Assembly (NCBI RefSeq): GCF_047495875.1
Contig: NC_092462.1
Span: 32,212,023 to 32,276,022 of the forward strand
Direction of reading: 5' to 3'
Origin: Pithys albifrons albifrons
Lineage: Eukaryota; Chordata; Aves; Passeriformes; Thamnophilidae
Length of the DNA stretch: 64,000 nt
Of the stretch, positions 1 to 14,281 are shown one piece after another. Within the stretch, counting starts at the first letter, position 1. Each line of letters starts with the position of its first letter. The notes beneath the pieces are model-generated. The model saw only the letters and a program-made list of their open reading frames with translations, did no database searches and was not told where the DNA came from. A program made the position numbers and the translations under genes.

Positions 1-1785
1 AGCTTTCCAAAGCTCTACATAACACACATTCTACATACTACCTTGGCTTATACAACCCTGAAATCCTTTTACTCTAAAACTTTTTGATTACTTCTTAAGA
101 GAGCATAGGAAAAACTACTTTGCTTAAGAGAAAATAATGTCCTTAATAATATCCTTTATGATGTTTCTGGATGGATTTTCTGTTATTGCAGCCAAAGTTA
201 AGCAACTCTTAGGCTTTCATACCTACATGAGAGAAACATAACTGATAGCTGTGAAATCTGTGGGCTTGTGAAAGGAAGAGAAGGCAGGATATGAGCTTTC
301 CTCTCTGCTCTATTAGTATGAACTTTTTCTATTAGTATTTAAATTTTATTTGCCTGTTTCAATCAACAAGCTGAATTAAAAAGGTACTGCAAACAAAATG
401 AACATGTGCAATTCTAAAAGATCAAAGCTTAGCCAATTTGGATGAAATAAAGGAACAATTATTAGATAGCCCTAGACAGAATATCTATTTAATCTTCATT
501 ACTGTCAAAAGCAAGCAATAGTAACAACATCTCTGCATCAAATGGGAAAAAACCCCAAACCAACCCAAAACATTCTCTTGAACTGACACCCAGATAGCCA
601 TACAGGTATTGCACCAGAATATCAAACCACCTGCTCAGTTATTTTCAAAGCAGGTCAGTTTTTAAACAGCTTGTTGGATTTTCATCTTCACTTGCATAGA
701 AGAGGGTTAAGTCTGTTCCTTGCAAAGATCTTTGGAATGATCTTTGATGACAAATGACATGCTACCATATGCCAAAAAAGAACGGGAATACAGTCACTCC
801 CAGCTTCAACTTTAACTGGAGCTGCTTTGTTCTGAGTGCCCTGAATAATTAATAACTACTTTGGCAATCAGTCATGCATTCCTTAATGGCACCTCGGGCA
901 TCAAGTATCCCATTCACCCGCTCCCCAACTAACAATGGACTTTATTACATCAAGTTTTCTCTGCCAAACTTGTAACTGACATAGTTTAAACTAAACAAGT
1001 CACTAGGAAGACTGAAGCCCAAATATATATTATTGGATTTTATAAGATTTTCCTCAATTGCGTGTGGCTACTATATGGATTAGAGGTTTAATTGGGGCAA
1101 GTGAGAAGAAGGGGAAGAGAAATAAAATATGGACTGCTTTTGCAATAAAGTTCTAGGAGGTGGCATAGTGCTGCCAAAATCTTGACTTTTAATAAATGCA
1201 TAGCTGGTCAAAATTGAGAACCATTACAAGGCAGCCCTTACTGAATAAAGCACCTCATCAGTAAGTACAGACTAAATGACAAGGCAGAGAATGAAAAGAG
1301 TGACTGAGAATAACAGCTGTGCTGAAAGGAGTATAAAAATTTTGAAATAACATAAACTATATTTACTGAGTAATAAGAATTTTCAACACTTGCTTCCACT
1401 TCATGGTATTGTAGACAAAATTTACTTGCAACTATAGAAGAGAGAAAAGAAAGTGGAGTTAGACTAGAATTATAGGAAGTTCTAGATGTAGCCAGGGTAC
1501 ACAACTTAAAAGGGAGGAAATTCAAATTGTTAAAATCCAACCAGTTAGAATCTAAAGAAGAGCTTCAGGTTTTAATAAGGGAGCATTCTGCTTGTATACA
1601 GCATGTGCTTTTATGCAGTGCCTTATAATCCCACAGAAACCTTTCCAGAGAATGATGTTGTATCCAGTGACATTGGAATGGCAGTGAGTCCCTTAGAGTT
1701 ACTAAATCTTAGAAGCAAAGTAAGATCAATAGCCATTCCTGTCCTACTTATGTGAAAAGTTGGTTTGAAATATAATATACAAAGT

Positions 1786-1800
1786 AAAAAAAAAAAAAAA
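1786..1800. repeat. Run of 15 A
   Basis: Fifteen A in a row; no retroposed sequence recognised next to it. Confidence 0.95.
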
Positions 1801-3172
1801 GTATACGATAAATTACAGCAGATTTAAACAAAGCCATTTCTCCTGGTCTTTAAAAGACCTGAAAGTTTGCCCCTCTCTGTGGGTGGCCTCCAAATACAGA
1901 AACAAGCTTGCACTGTTTTATTTCAGTTTGCTTCATTTCTCCCTAAACAAACTCTCATTGCTAGTCTACCAGGCATCTCCCCCTCCCCACCACTTGTCAA
2001 AAAAAATGAGGGGGAAAAAATTAACTGTTTAGAACCAATTCATTGAAGTGAATCTCCAAGTGAATCAGTTATGATTTTGCAAGAATTATGTAAAATTTAC
2101 ACTAATTCTTATAGCGGACATCTTTTTTGTAAGCATGTGGGAATAGGGCTATAAATTTTATTTTCTTGTGAAAAGCTGGGTAAGATAGCATTACAGTTAT
2201 AAAGAAAAAACACTTTTTATCACTTTTCAATTGCATTAGGTATAAAAAGCAAGATTAACCCTGGAACTCAACAATATAGATTAAATTTACAACTTGCTGT
2301 CTGAAATGTGTAATTGTATTCTCCATGACTTATTAAGGCACATTTTTTTGTTGAAAAAGATCACAGCTCTTTTAAAGACAGATTTAGAAATTAACCAATA
2401 AGCAGTTGCTACACTGCACATTTTGGGGCTCATTCTCAATTCTTATGACATGAAGCAGCTGCTCTTGCCTGTTCTGTATGTTAGAGGGATCATGTTTGAT
2501 TGCTAAAACTGGTTGCATGGATCCTTCTTATGCTATATGTGCTTTCTTAGTGGAAAGGAATGCATCCTATGATGTCAGCTGTTTTTTTGTCTATTGAATA
2601 AGTTATGTAAATATTTTGAACATTAAACCATTGCCCTGCCAGCAATGATAATGTAAACTTTATAATCAGTTTTCTCCATCAAATATTAAGGAATAAACTC
2701 AGTCCATTTGCACAGCATGGCATAAAAAAATAATTATACATATACTCTGGTATTTCAGGTGCCTTCGCTTCATCAGCTCCACAGAAATTGAATCACACTT
2801 AAGTTCAATAGCTATGTAGCAGGTAGGATGTAATACCAGAGCTGTGACAACAAAATTTGGCACCAGCCCCACAAACACATGGATTTAGTGATTTTCTTCA
2901 ACCATTTTCTAAAAGTAAACATACTTATTTCATTCTGCCCTCAGATGTATAAAAGTTTAAACCTGGCCTTATTTCAAGTTAATTTGGAGACTGACATTTT
3001 ATTTAATTTTAAAATTCACCATTATTAGGTCATAGTATTCTACTATCAGAAGGGTCTAACTCATAGAAGATGCAAATATGCAGCTCTAAGCTTTGATCAG
3101 TTTAGGAGAGTTCTTATTTAGGCATAAATATTTAAAAATATTTATAAGAAAACAACAGAAAACAACATACAT

Positions 3173-3198
3173 AAATATATATACACACACACATACAT
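3173..3198. repeat. TA/CA compound microsatellite
   Basis: Four TA-type units run directly into five CA units, then ATACAT. Confidence 0.9.
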
Positions 3199-4031
3199 CC
3201 CCCAGTACAGTACACTGACATCATCTGTATGCTAAATATGTTCAGCAGACAATTTTGTTCTATTGAGAAGATACATGGTATGGTTTTTTCTTCTCCTCAA
3301 TAACTGCAGTGTTGCATATGGGGAGAAAAGCAAAACTGGCAAAAAAATAAAGCAAGCCAAATTCATTCTGAGTGAAGCATATGTCAGTGGGGTTACAACA
3401 TGGATTCTTTTGATCAATTTTTTATTGAGCTTGCACATATTTTCCACCAACCAAATACCACAGTACCACAAAATTACTTAAGAGATTCAAAGAGAATTAT
3501 GAGGAATTTAAAGAAAAGTGCTCCTTACGTTTTTAAAATGTGGAATATCTATTCTAAAACAAGTCAATTCCTGTTTTCCCCCATTCTAATGTTTCAGCAA
3601 ATTATCCATCCTTAAAAATCTATAATAGAGGTTTTCTTCCCTATCACAGATTATTCATTTGGTGAAAAAAGGTAACAGAAATCTGTTGACAGTGAAACTA
3701 GTCACATTTTAGACAATTACTAGTGTTTAATACCTGTGATTTACAAGATTTAAGCAACATTTAAGAGAAGTCTAGAGCACAGTTTCCATGGAAAACACAG
3801 TGGAAAAAGAGTATTACGCATTGTCTGCTTTGTCACTTTAATAAAACTATCCAGAGGCATAAGAACTTCTCTGTTTGGAACTAGGTATAATCATTTGCCT
3901 GTGCATGTCTAATAGCAGCTGACTAATAAAACCATTAATTTCTTCAGTCCTTTTTGCAACATCCCAATGGTCTTTCAACATCACAATACTGATTTGTATG
4001 CTGATTTTTCTTTTTCTCAAAGCTAGAATTC

Positions 4032-4225
4032 TTTTTTTTTTTTTTTTTTCACAGTACGGTATTAGGAATGCAAAGATTTCATTGAAGTTTCCAGACAAAC
4101 GAGTGAGCCCACAGCTTCCTAGTCCAAAGCCATCCAAGAACAACCACAAGAACACTCAGTTAAAAAAAAAAAAAAAAACAAACAAACAAATTAAAACAAA
4201 ACAATACAAAAAACCAAAACCAAAA
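4032..4225. repeat. Poly-T and A-rich tracts facing each other
   Basis: A run of 18 T (4032-4049), about 110 bp of unique sequence, then a run of 17 A (4162-4178) continuing into AAAC and ACAAA units up to 4225. Located 120-310 bp downstream of the exon 3 donor in transcript order. Confidence 0.93.
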
Positions 4226-4341
4226 TGTACAACTCAAGGAAGACAGATTGCACATTGTTATTATTAAGAAATAAACAATAATTGATCCTAACCTATTAAA
4301 AGATTCTTTCGAGCTACCAGTTCAAAGATTTTGTTACTTAC

Positions 4342-4522
4342 TGGCATAAGAAGGGTATAGTGGATGCAGAATCCAGGTTCAGAAGGAAAGTATTCATCAG
4401 ACACAAATCTTATTCTGATCTGGTTTCCTTTGGAGATTTGTCTGCTTGGCACAGTACTGGAACCACACCAGCGTCCTAAAACAGTGCCATCACTAGGCTC
4501 TTCAACTTCTACAAAGTCATAC
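4342..4522 (-). CDS. PDGFC: PDGFC exon 3 (C-terminal half of CUB domain)
   Basis: Platelet-derived growth factor C is a secreted, latent ligand of PDGFR-alpha; its N-terminal CUB domain keeps the growth-factor domain inactive until extracellular proteolysis. This 181-nt exon supplies one base to a split Lys codon, then exactly 60 codons from YDFVEVEE to CIHYTLLMP. Visible CUB hallmarks are the acidic YDFVEV strand, GRWCGSS with a cysteine, the basic QISKGNQIRIRF stretch, and the SEPGFCIHY cysteine. The acceptor is a pyrimidine-rich tract ending CTCTTCAG just above 4522, and the donor is CCA|GTAAGT at 4341-4336, leaving the frame at a codon boundary (phase 0). Open frame beyond both ends is intron read-through. 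Comparison with human PDGFC from memory shows near identity except at a few sites (e.g. HYTLLMP here, HYNIVMP in human). Identification is secure. Confidence 0.96.
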
Positions 4523-7500
4523 CTGAAGAGAAAAGAAAATAAATATTTATTTACTGACAGAAATTCTATAACCTTCATGTTTTAAGCAATAAACTGACTC
4601 TGCAGTTTGCAATTTATTTTTAAATGCTAAAAGTATGCTGCCAAAGCTATTTTAAAATTAGCTCCCAAACTGCTACTGACTTACATACCCATAATAAAAT
4701 CATGCAGTGAGGTTAACAAAATAAAAGAGAGTTAGCATTTTGAAGAGACCCATGTGTATGGTTTTGTTTGCTCCTTTTACAGAAAGCAATTACCACATGT
4801 GGGATAGAGCAGAATAAAGTCAGAGAAAAAAAATACTGAAATTGCCAAAAGTGTGGCACAGTGATTCATACTACAATATCACTACCAGTACACTGCAAGC
4901 CATCAGTGACAGTTCAGGGCCTTTTTGGTAAGGAAAACTTGCTCTCCTGTAATACCAGTGGTGAATAAGTTCCTAAAGTTTAAGGTGGCTTAGGGAAACT
5001 TGGAAGGAGTTTATGCATAAGCCAATAAGACATTTGTTGAGCAAATTCCTAGACCTAAGCATGTGCCAAAAAGTATTTGGTATTTAGATAATAATGACAA
5101 GAAAGATATGGATTGGGAACTTTGAGAGAATTAAACATATTAAGTTTGAATTAGTTTCATTATTTTTAACATGTGGTCTGGGGATCTGTGAACAGCTTCA
5201 ACTAGATTCATGAAAGGTAACCAAGAAATGTCAGCCAATCATCAATAACCTTCAGTAACGTGGCATAGAGAGATCCTCATTTTCACTGGAAATGTTTAGG
5301 GTTCCCAAGTAATAAAAACATTGAAAGCCACTGCTCTAGAAGGTACATCTGGTTTCAGTGCTTTAACCTGTTTCATGTCAGCTCTCGGCTGTCCACTGGC
5401 AGAATAAACACCAAGCATTTCAGCTGCATTTTCCCTGCTTCAGCTTGAAAGCCCTGAGCCCCAGTGGCAGCCCAGCCCAGTGCTTTGGGAAGGTGTGTTC
5501 GTGCTGCTTAAAGCAGGACAAACACTCAGATGTTCACAGCTGCACCTTCGCGAGACAACTTGTTACTTTTAAACCACAATTTGTATCCTAAGTACAAGCA
5601 TAACAAAACCTTCGAGTTTGTATTTGTTTCAAGGTTTCTGATATTTTTATGTTTTCTTGAATGTGCAGTCATTTACTAAAGACATCTCGTATCAATCTAA
5701 ATTCATGAATAGCAGAGTCCTTTTCAAGGGTAAAAACAATCCTACCTCTGATGATAGCAAATGCTCATATTTGAAAAAACATGCACACACACTCTACCAA
5801 ATACGTCAAAGAATATTCAATGTGAAAATTATTACCTCATAAACATTTTCTACTAAAGCTTTTTCTGTATTTTTTTCAGTAAATCTAATCTTTATAATGA
5901 TTTCCAGTTCCCTAGTTAGACAGGAGGCAATAAATTCTTCTGTTGCATGTTTGTGCAAGACTGACTCGCACATTTATTATGTCCACTTAAAGGACTAGTA
6001 GTTTTTTTCCACTTAATTAAAAATGAATGCAATGAATATGCTCATTAACTATATTCAAAATCCATTAGTGCAATGTACCAGAATTTTAAATCTTTGTTGA
6101 ACTTATGATACTAATTACTTTATCATTATCCTTTTTTCCCCAAAACATGAACTAATTCCTTTAACAGATCCACCAGTGTTATTACTTTATGATTAGGTAT
6201 ACAACTTATTACAAAGGCAATGTGTACATTAATTGTACTAAGACCTCAGGGCTCAACACATTTATCAAATTGATTTTGACCACTGAGCTTGTTTTGGTTT
6301 TTGTTTAAGATCAGCTTATGAAGTTTCTAAAGATAACCTTTTAATTTTTTTAGCTAAGAATAGGAAATAATTTTTCCAATTTTCTGATTTTTAAAGAGTG
6401 AAATAAGCTATTATTTATTGACTTAGGTTTGAGATGTCAGGAGGTCAAGCACAGTGCTTCTACCTAACTCACACTACGTTTTATTGCCCTTTTTTGTCTC
6501 TTGATACACCTGAAGTAAAAGAGAAAGAGTCCGCAGTTTAAATCCCAGACACTTCAAATAAATTCTAATTAGCTTGATCAGTCAAGCAGTAAAATAGAGA
6601 GAAATAAGTATTCTGAAAAAGTAAATAAAATTCAGCTTGGATTTTTAGCCAGTAACTTTATTCCTGTCAGTTATCTAGGCTGAATGTGGTACAGTGGCCT
6701 ATCAAAAAAATCTTTTGTGTAACTAAAATTCCTCACATTGCACATGGGCTGAAGCCTGAACTTGCTGTAAAAGTAACTAAACAAAGCAGTTGAGATGGTT
6801 TAGCACTTACCTGATTATGCTACATAATTTTGCAGCTTTGTATTACAGGGCTAAGGAGCAGCAGGTATAATAGCATAGCCACGGAAAATTATTTCCCCAA
6901 AAGAAGTTTGTTCTTGAAATGCAAGGAAACTAGGATAAATAACCAAGAACTGAGAAGCCATTTCACAGCTGTAGTGAAGTTAAAAATGTTAAAATGCATG
7001 TTGACCCCAACACAGAGACCTTCTTTTCTATGCAGTATGCAAAGGAGAAAACATAACCCTCTTCAGCAACAACTAAAGAAACGCACTGGTACTGTATCTG
7101 TAATATTTTTCAAATATTAATAAGCAAAATTTATGCCAAAGAGGCAGTCCCATCTCCTCTCTTGGGATGAAAGATGCTTTTGCCTTGATGGCATGATACT
7201 CACAATGCCTTCTATCATATCTGTAGCAGAACATGTATTCCTCTCCCATGAGGCCTAGGGTACCTGGGAACATGGATTGAATTAACAATCTGAACAAAGC
7301 TAATTTACTGGAGAGAGGCAAGGAAGCAACATAAGCAACTCAAAGCATCAATGCCTTTCCAACCTAGAAATGATTTTTCCAACAGTTATGTTTTCCTCTC
7401 TATATATTTTTTCCTGTGGTTTACACTGTCATTTGCTAAACATCTTCTGAGAGGCTGTTTACCTTGGCTTGCAGTTTTGTGACCTTTTTGTGGCTTTCCT

Positions 7501-10500
7501 CTGCCTCCAGAATTCCACAAATATATTAATAAATGTAAGAAGGAAAAATCCACAGAGTAAAACACTTTCTGATCTCAGTGACACTGGACCTTTCTATTTG
7601 TATACAGATATGTGCTAGACAAAAATCTAGGAAACTCATTAAAACAGCTTGTGAAAGGTGAAAACTATTTTTTCATCTACTTTTGGTAAGAAACTAGGTT
7701 TTTTGGTTGTTTCTTTTTTTTTTTTTAATTAAGAAAACAGGTTGTAACAATGCCTATCAAAATTCTTTACAGCATTGTGTGGGACAAGGTAATATTTCTG
7801 TTCCAACTTGTTTTAAAGCTCATAGAATTCCAAGGTTTTCCTAGAATTGGAATAACACGTCATAATGCAGATCCAAAACATTCAAGGTCCCCTGGCAGTT
7901 CACCAGAAAAAATTGTTGTTAAATAGCACTGAGATGGTTTGTGTTTGGACAGCTTTAATTCTGGAAACTAAAAACTGTCATCATGAAAATATAATTTTGA
8001 TATTTTTCCAATCAGATTTTTAACACCATCATGCTAGAAAAACCTCACTCTCTCTCTTCCATGTCTATTTGAAGTAATATTACAGAAATAGTTATATTTC
8101 CTATGGATGAAAATTTTTGGTTTCCATTATTCAACTTAACTGTGCATTTATATAGACAAAACTGTAAGGGTACTGGCAACACCTTACATAATCTTCACCT
8201 TCAGAGGAAGGAGAGAATACTCCCTCACATTAATACTTGACCCAGGTCAGGCAGTACAATCACATATTGCCCAAGCTTCAGGACGGCTATTTAATTAATT
8301 CCATTGCCTTTCAAATTCATTATTTTACATCATACTCTTTCTTATTTGCTTCCAGACAGGAATGTATAGAAACCTCAAACTGGGAAAGACCGGCCTATTC
8401 ATTCCAGTCTTCTGCTCAGCTCAGTAGATACAAAGTTCTTAAAATTGCAAAGCACTAGCAGGGCACACCCGTAAAAGTTACCTAATAATAACTTCACTTG
8501 CCAGCTAGGTGGCAAAGATAAAACCTCAGATGATACATAAAGCAAATTTCCTGGAGATACAGAAGGGAGATGTCACCTTGGCTGAAATGGTGGCGCTGAG
8601 GCATCACCAAGAAATACTCCACACAGGGTATCAGTACAACAAAAATGATTCTTATCAACATTACCAGCTATATTTAACTGGGGCTGCTTTGAGTTACAGT
8701 AAAGTCAGGATATTGGAAGAAAACATTTTTTCAAAAACTAGCCAATATAAAATTTTAAACATTTAAAATATTATGTCTGGATTAAGTCTTTCCACTACAA
8801 ATTTCTGAACAAAGTTAAGCAGAGTAATTTTATTCCAGTTCCTCAGGCTCACAACACCAGCAATTTACCCATAGGACTCATCCTCTTTAGGAGGATTTGG
8901 CAGCACCTTCCTCTATAAAAGGAAACTCCTTTGGATATCACTACAGAGAAAAAAAGTTACATTCTACCTTTTCTGTCATGCTTGATGTTTTAATGTCTAA
9001 ACAGAAAAGATGAAGCAGCAGTGATTTGACATGAACTAAATTTCCATAGTAGTTTCTGTATTTGCTGATCTTACACACAATATGTCGTAACACTTACTGG
9101 GGAAAAAAAAAGCAAACTCAGATATAATCCAAATAAATAACTGATGAGGTCAAGATTTTGTACTCAGAAAATTATGTTTAATTATGCACAAACACCACTA
9201 CTAGCAGGAGACATCGCTTCCAACCAATAGAGCAAATGAGCATAAAATCTCTAAGTATCCTGCCATGTCTACATTTTCCATGAAATAAAGATACTCAAGG
9301 TATAAACAGAGAACATTTCCAACTGCCATTCACCAAATATGGATTGTAGTTTCTGTGCCAACCTACTTTGAATAAATCTATTTTAGAATATGCAGTACTG
9401 TACATTAGGAACTGCCTTATGGAAACACAGATTCATTCACAAATGTTAGATGGTTGCCATGGTTCTCTCTACTTAATCTTTCCTTGTACTGATTAGTAAC
9501 AGCCTGGGGCTTTTCACACAACCACACAACTCTCTCTCAAGTATTTCTACCTTGTTATTTAGGATACACGAAAAAAAGTTTAATCCTTAGATTTCAATTC
9601 TCTTCCCTTTCATTCACTGTAAGCCACTTCGATCATAAATATACACTTTCAAGACTGCAAAACAAAACTGTGTTCAAACACATAAATTCTACTCTTCAAA
9701 CATTTGAACACTTTTCATGAAAAGGATGCACTGTTTATTTGATTTGGTGAAATTAACTGTTGCATTCCCACTCTTCAGTCTACCATAAAACATTTTCTGT
9801 GGATTTGCTGAAAAGTGGAGGTATCATGTGAATCTGAGACATACACATTTTGCAAAGCAGTTTTTGTCCCTTGGTGAACTAGAGTCAAAGTACTGCATGC
9901 AAAAGTACAAAACCCAAAGAAACATGTCTCTCCACACTTCTCTCCAAAATTTTCATGTCAAAAGTTTACTTCAGTGACATTGACAAATTACATATTGCTC
10001 AAAACATATCCTTACCCTGATGACACACAAACACCTCTAGGAAATAAAAGATCATGACTGCTGTCTAGGTGCACTGGTAAGCACTTAAGAAAGCATATGA
10101 ATATCCCATAGCTCTGAAAGTAATATCTGCCTTGTGGGGAGGAAGGGACATTAATGTTTCCACAAGAATGAGAAATTGTAAACTAGATACATTAGTAAAT
10201 GTACTTTGGGCTATAAAACAAAACAATTATATTCAGACAGGACGACTGCAATTATTTAAACGTATATTAAACTACTGATATGGATTAAACATGTGAACAA
10301 GTACTTTCAGGAACACAGAACCACAGAATTCAGTCCTAGATAACCTCTGCTATGAACTGATTTATACGGGTGTAAATTCCGTTGATACATCATTTCAAGC
10401 ACTTGAATAAGAGTCTTATAAAAAGAGACACTATAATCCTGGAAATCAGAAGTAGAGGTAAGAAGGAAAGAAGACAGATTCCCAGACTCCTCCTTTTAAA

Positions 10501-10684
10501 AAACAAATTGCCAGATTTCTTAGAAGCCACCTATACTTACCTTCTTTGTATCACAGAATAACAGTATTCCCAGTCCATTCACAATAAGAAATATGTTTAA
10601 TTCTTTTTAAATAAAGTTTGGTACCAAAATGGCATGTTATAAGTAAAAGAAACACACAAATCAAGAAAGTGCATGAAATTTCAT

Positions 10685-10745
10685 GTCATCACTATTATTA
10701 CATCATTACATTACATTATTATTACATATTATCATTACTATTAAT
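10685..10745. repeat. ATT/ATTAC-rich stretch
   Basis: Irregular units of ATTATTAC, ATTACATT and ATCATTACT over about 60 bp, a decayed microsatellite. Confidence 0.8.
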
Positions 10746-13700
10746 CAAGGACACAGATGAATTTGGGAAAACTGGAGAGCTTAGAAATACATAAGAATCA
10801 TCCTTCAAATGATGGCCCGGTCCATTTCCATACCATGGCTTTCATCTTAAAATAAAAAAGATGAAGCTCTGTGGAGATGATGGCCCCAAGAGTTTCCATC
10901 ACTCACACTTACAATGCTACACTTACCTTATTCCTATCTTTTTCTACAGATCCTCCTGTAACCACATAAAATAGAGTGAAAAAAGACTTTCCATAAAATT
11001 AGAAGTTACTTGTAAAGGCTAATTTTCAAGGACTATAAAATGGGTAATCTCCACATGAAACATTTTCTTTTACTGTTTCACCTCCAATTTGTCTACTTTG
11101 CGGTACTGATCACCTGTGCAGACAACTGATTTCTTTGTTATTTTGCACAAGTTATGAAATTAAATAACACATATAACAAAATGGTATAGGAATATATAAG
11201 AATGTTCTTGCTGTTCTGCACAGTAGTGCTCCTATCTGTGTCATCCTCACCTGCCTCACAAATTATTACCTGTATCGTTTATGATGATGATGATGTACTT
11301 ATAATACAACACCATATGGAAATGACCATCAGAGTTTGGGGTCCTGCTGGCCTGAACACTATACTCTACAAAGCACTTTTTCCTTTATGATGATGCAGCC
11401 ACTGTCTGTTCACAGACAGTAAACCAGTTCATTAAACATCCTACACTGTACAGTACCACACATTCCAGATTTGGAAGAGCTAAATGCTTTAGCAACTTTT
11501 TTCAGTACTCCTCTGTAAAGTCTAGTATATTTTATCTTGAGAATTACAGCGATGATAATAAATCACATGTTCCTACTGTACAGATCAACATTTTGTAGAA
11601 AACCAAAAACACTAATGGACCTTAAAGTTCACGTTAACAGCCAAGGCTATAAAGCATTCTTTCTAACCCACTATGAAACTTTTTCCTTTCCTCACACTGT
11701 TCATAGTGGTCAATGTGTCTGTTACAGCTTCTGTGAATCCATAATCAAATTTTTTACCTTTTTTTTTTTTCAAGCAGTATTTGAAATATTTATTCTAGTA
11801 TCCCAAACTGTAATTTCTTCTTTTTGCACACTGTAATGGCTCCAGTCAATGATGTGAAAACTACTGGCTAAGCAATTTCCTAACAATATTCAAAAACATA
11901 TGTTTGTGGTGTGGAGGGGTGGGCAGGAGAGAAAGAAATCAAGAGGGACATAAGGAGCATTTTCAATAATGTGAAGATTCATCCAGGGCAGTGCAGGCAG
12001 CATCCCTTCCGCTCAAGTATCCTGTGATGTTCGATCACAATTACACACCTGGTCAAGTTTTCCATCTCCCCTTTTCCTCCCTCCGTCCTACTTCAGTGGA
12101 AGCTGGGGATCTATCTATGTTTATTTACATGAAAACACCTTTTTTTTTTTTCCCCTCAGCTCAGCAATACAATAACATGTGATCTCTTGGAAGCTACACT
12201 AGCACACAAGATTTATCAATCCAGGACAGACTAGCTGTCATGAAGTACCATCTTCTGCTTCAGGACAAGCTAATAATTGCTGCTTGACTAGAAAGTGAAA
12301 AATCTCTATAATGTCATTGAGCAGTTGCATAAAATTGCATGAGGCAGAAAAGAAATGTGTTCCTAATTCAAACAGGAGATCAGTTTTCAGTAAGAAGCAT
12401 AAACTCTCTTCAATTTAACTAGTTATAAATTTATGGTCATGAAATGATGCAAATCTATTTTTAATCCAGATACAACATATGAATAAAAGGCTAGTTTGAA
12501 GATATAATTCTTAATAATTGATGCTAGCTTATTGGTCTCCCTCTTCACATGCTACTATCAGAAAAGGAGATGGATCTATTTATTTTACCTTATAAAGTCC
12601 CTAGGATGCTCCCACATGACCATTTAATCTTTTTTATAATAATGAATCTTTCTTTCTGCAGTTTCCCATGTACATGCATCTTCTCCGATATTCGGATTAG
12701 CTGAGAACATATTAATGTCAATTGTATACCATTTCACTTCTACTTTATCCTAATGGAGCAACATGGAGTGCAAGACAGGACTGCTACTGACTTGTCTGTC
12801 TGACAGTATTTGATGGCAATGTGGTGTAAGTACAATTGCATGTGAGTAAAATACTTTGATAAAATGTTGATGATACACTTAAAGAAGCAATCACAGCATC
12901 TAGTGAGATGGAGAGAGGAAAGGAAGAGGACAACTATAGGAAGATAAAGAAAATCTGCATAACACATGAAGAAACGCATTGTCCTTCTAGGAACAGGACA
13001 ATTGGAATGTTTGGTATTGCTGTTTAATCCTGCTTATACACCTGGCAGTGACTCTATCATCTTAATTATATTTAGACTTTCAATAATCAGAAAACATCAG
13101 AAAGGAATTGTACGCTATGTTTAAACCGGCATTCTTAGACACTGCATGGGGTAACTTTAGATTACGTTGCTGGGCCTGCTTCTGCAGCTTGCATTTCCAT
13201 TTACATCAGGACTTAAGTGAGCCACACTGGAAAAGACAGATCCAGTAGCCAACTGTAGATGTCCCTGATCTCAGGTGGTGATGGCTCAGAGTATGTTGTT
13301 CTGACCCTTCAAAGTAGACATTGACTTCTATTTTAATAAGTAGAGGGTCAGGAGCAGGGGAATTCCATCAATAACTGTTCCCAGAGCATCCTAGACAGAA
13401 GCAATACCCAGCAGTTCCACACTCACAGTCAAAGTAAATAACTTCAGTCTCCACCATTAGAAACACAGCCAACTACAGCTGAAACAATTTTAGAAGCAAT
13501 AAATTAACATTAGGACCATTTACAAAAATATTTTGATACTGGGGACACAGTTTACTTTATTCAAACAACTTACTTGAGATTGAGAGGACCAGGAAGGACT
13601 TTTAAGGAGTCTAAAATGTTTTTTTAAGTCAATGACTGCAGTCTCTGGTGCAAAAAAAGGAGTAAGGGATTATGTCAACTGCCCACACATCAGCAATCAC

Positions 13701-14092
13701 TCCCCAACACTCATCTAGACTGTGAAAATAGGTTTCAAATTACTTGCAAAATAATATCTATTATCATGTCCTCTAGCAACAGTGGATACTAAAAATGAGA
13801 GTTGGATTTATTGTAAAGGAGTGAAAAGTGAGTAGACAAGAATGCAGTATTTTAAGTTCGTGCAGCATGTCCTCCTGACAACAGCATCTATGCTATGTTG
13901 TCCTCCCATTCCACTCAGAGAAGCATCTCCTTCACTTTCCCTTTCTCATATTGCATTCTGATTTGCTTAGAGAATACAATTTTGAAGCTATAAACCCTTT
14001 CTGCAGAACAGAGTTTACTCTTTCTGAAGCTTAAGAAATGAGTGTTACAGAGTAGTCTTAGTTATAACCATACTACTCTAGTTTTCTGATTT

Positions 14093-14134
14093 CTTTTTAT
14101 CTTCTTTTATTGCCTTTTTATCTTCTTTTATTTA
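14093..14134. repeat. 21-bp tandem duplication, pyrimidine-rich
   Basis: CTTTTTATCTTCTTTTATT occurs at the start of two adjacent 21-bp units, 14093-14113 and 14114-14134, about 45 bp from the 51-bp duplication. Confidence 0.88.
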
Positions 14135-14179
14135 TCTGCTTTGTCACGTTTACATAGCACTTATCATGAGAATGGTATT

Positions 14180-14281
14180 AAGCAACTTTTAATAAACAAT
14201 AGAAAACCCAAAAGAATATGTATACTGGATAAGCAACTTTTAATAAACAATAGCAAATCCAAAAGAATATGTATACTGGAT
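14180..14281. repeat. 51-bp tandem duplication
   Basis: Two adjacent 51-bp units starting AAGCAACTTTTAATAAACAA, at 14180-14230 and 14231-14281. They differ at only two positions (GAAAACCC versus GCAAATCC), so the duplication is recent relative to the surrounding intron. Confidence 0.93.

Larger units (their letters stand above)
1..4341 (-). other. PDGFC: PDGFC intron 3, 5' part (transcript sense)
   Basis: This is the intron downstream of exon 3 in transcript order, running off the low-coordinate end of the window. It starts with a consensus GTAAGT donor at 4341-4336. It is AT-rich and I see no exon of the PDGFC hinge or growth-factor domain in it. Simple tracts lie at 1786-1800 (A), 3173-3198 (TA/CA), 4032-4049 (T) and 4162-4225 (A-rich). 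Short open frames on both strands have no recognisable content. Confidence 0.85.

Noticed and set aside
3998..4267. 89-codon plus-strand frame beside exon 3
   Set aside because: Its Phe and Lys runs come from the poly-T and poly-A tracts; no domain and antisense to PDGFC intron 3.
4288..4578. Treating the whole 96-codon minus-strand frame as coding
   Set aside because: Only 4342-4522 is exon; clear AG and GT splice sites at both ends and the family match show the flanks are intron read-through.
14180..14281. CRISPR-like direct repeats
   Set aside because: Only two adjacent units without spacers, in a vertebrate intron; a simple tandem duplication.
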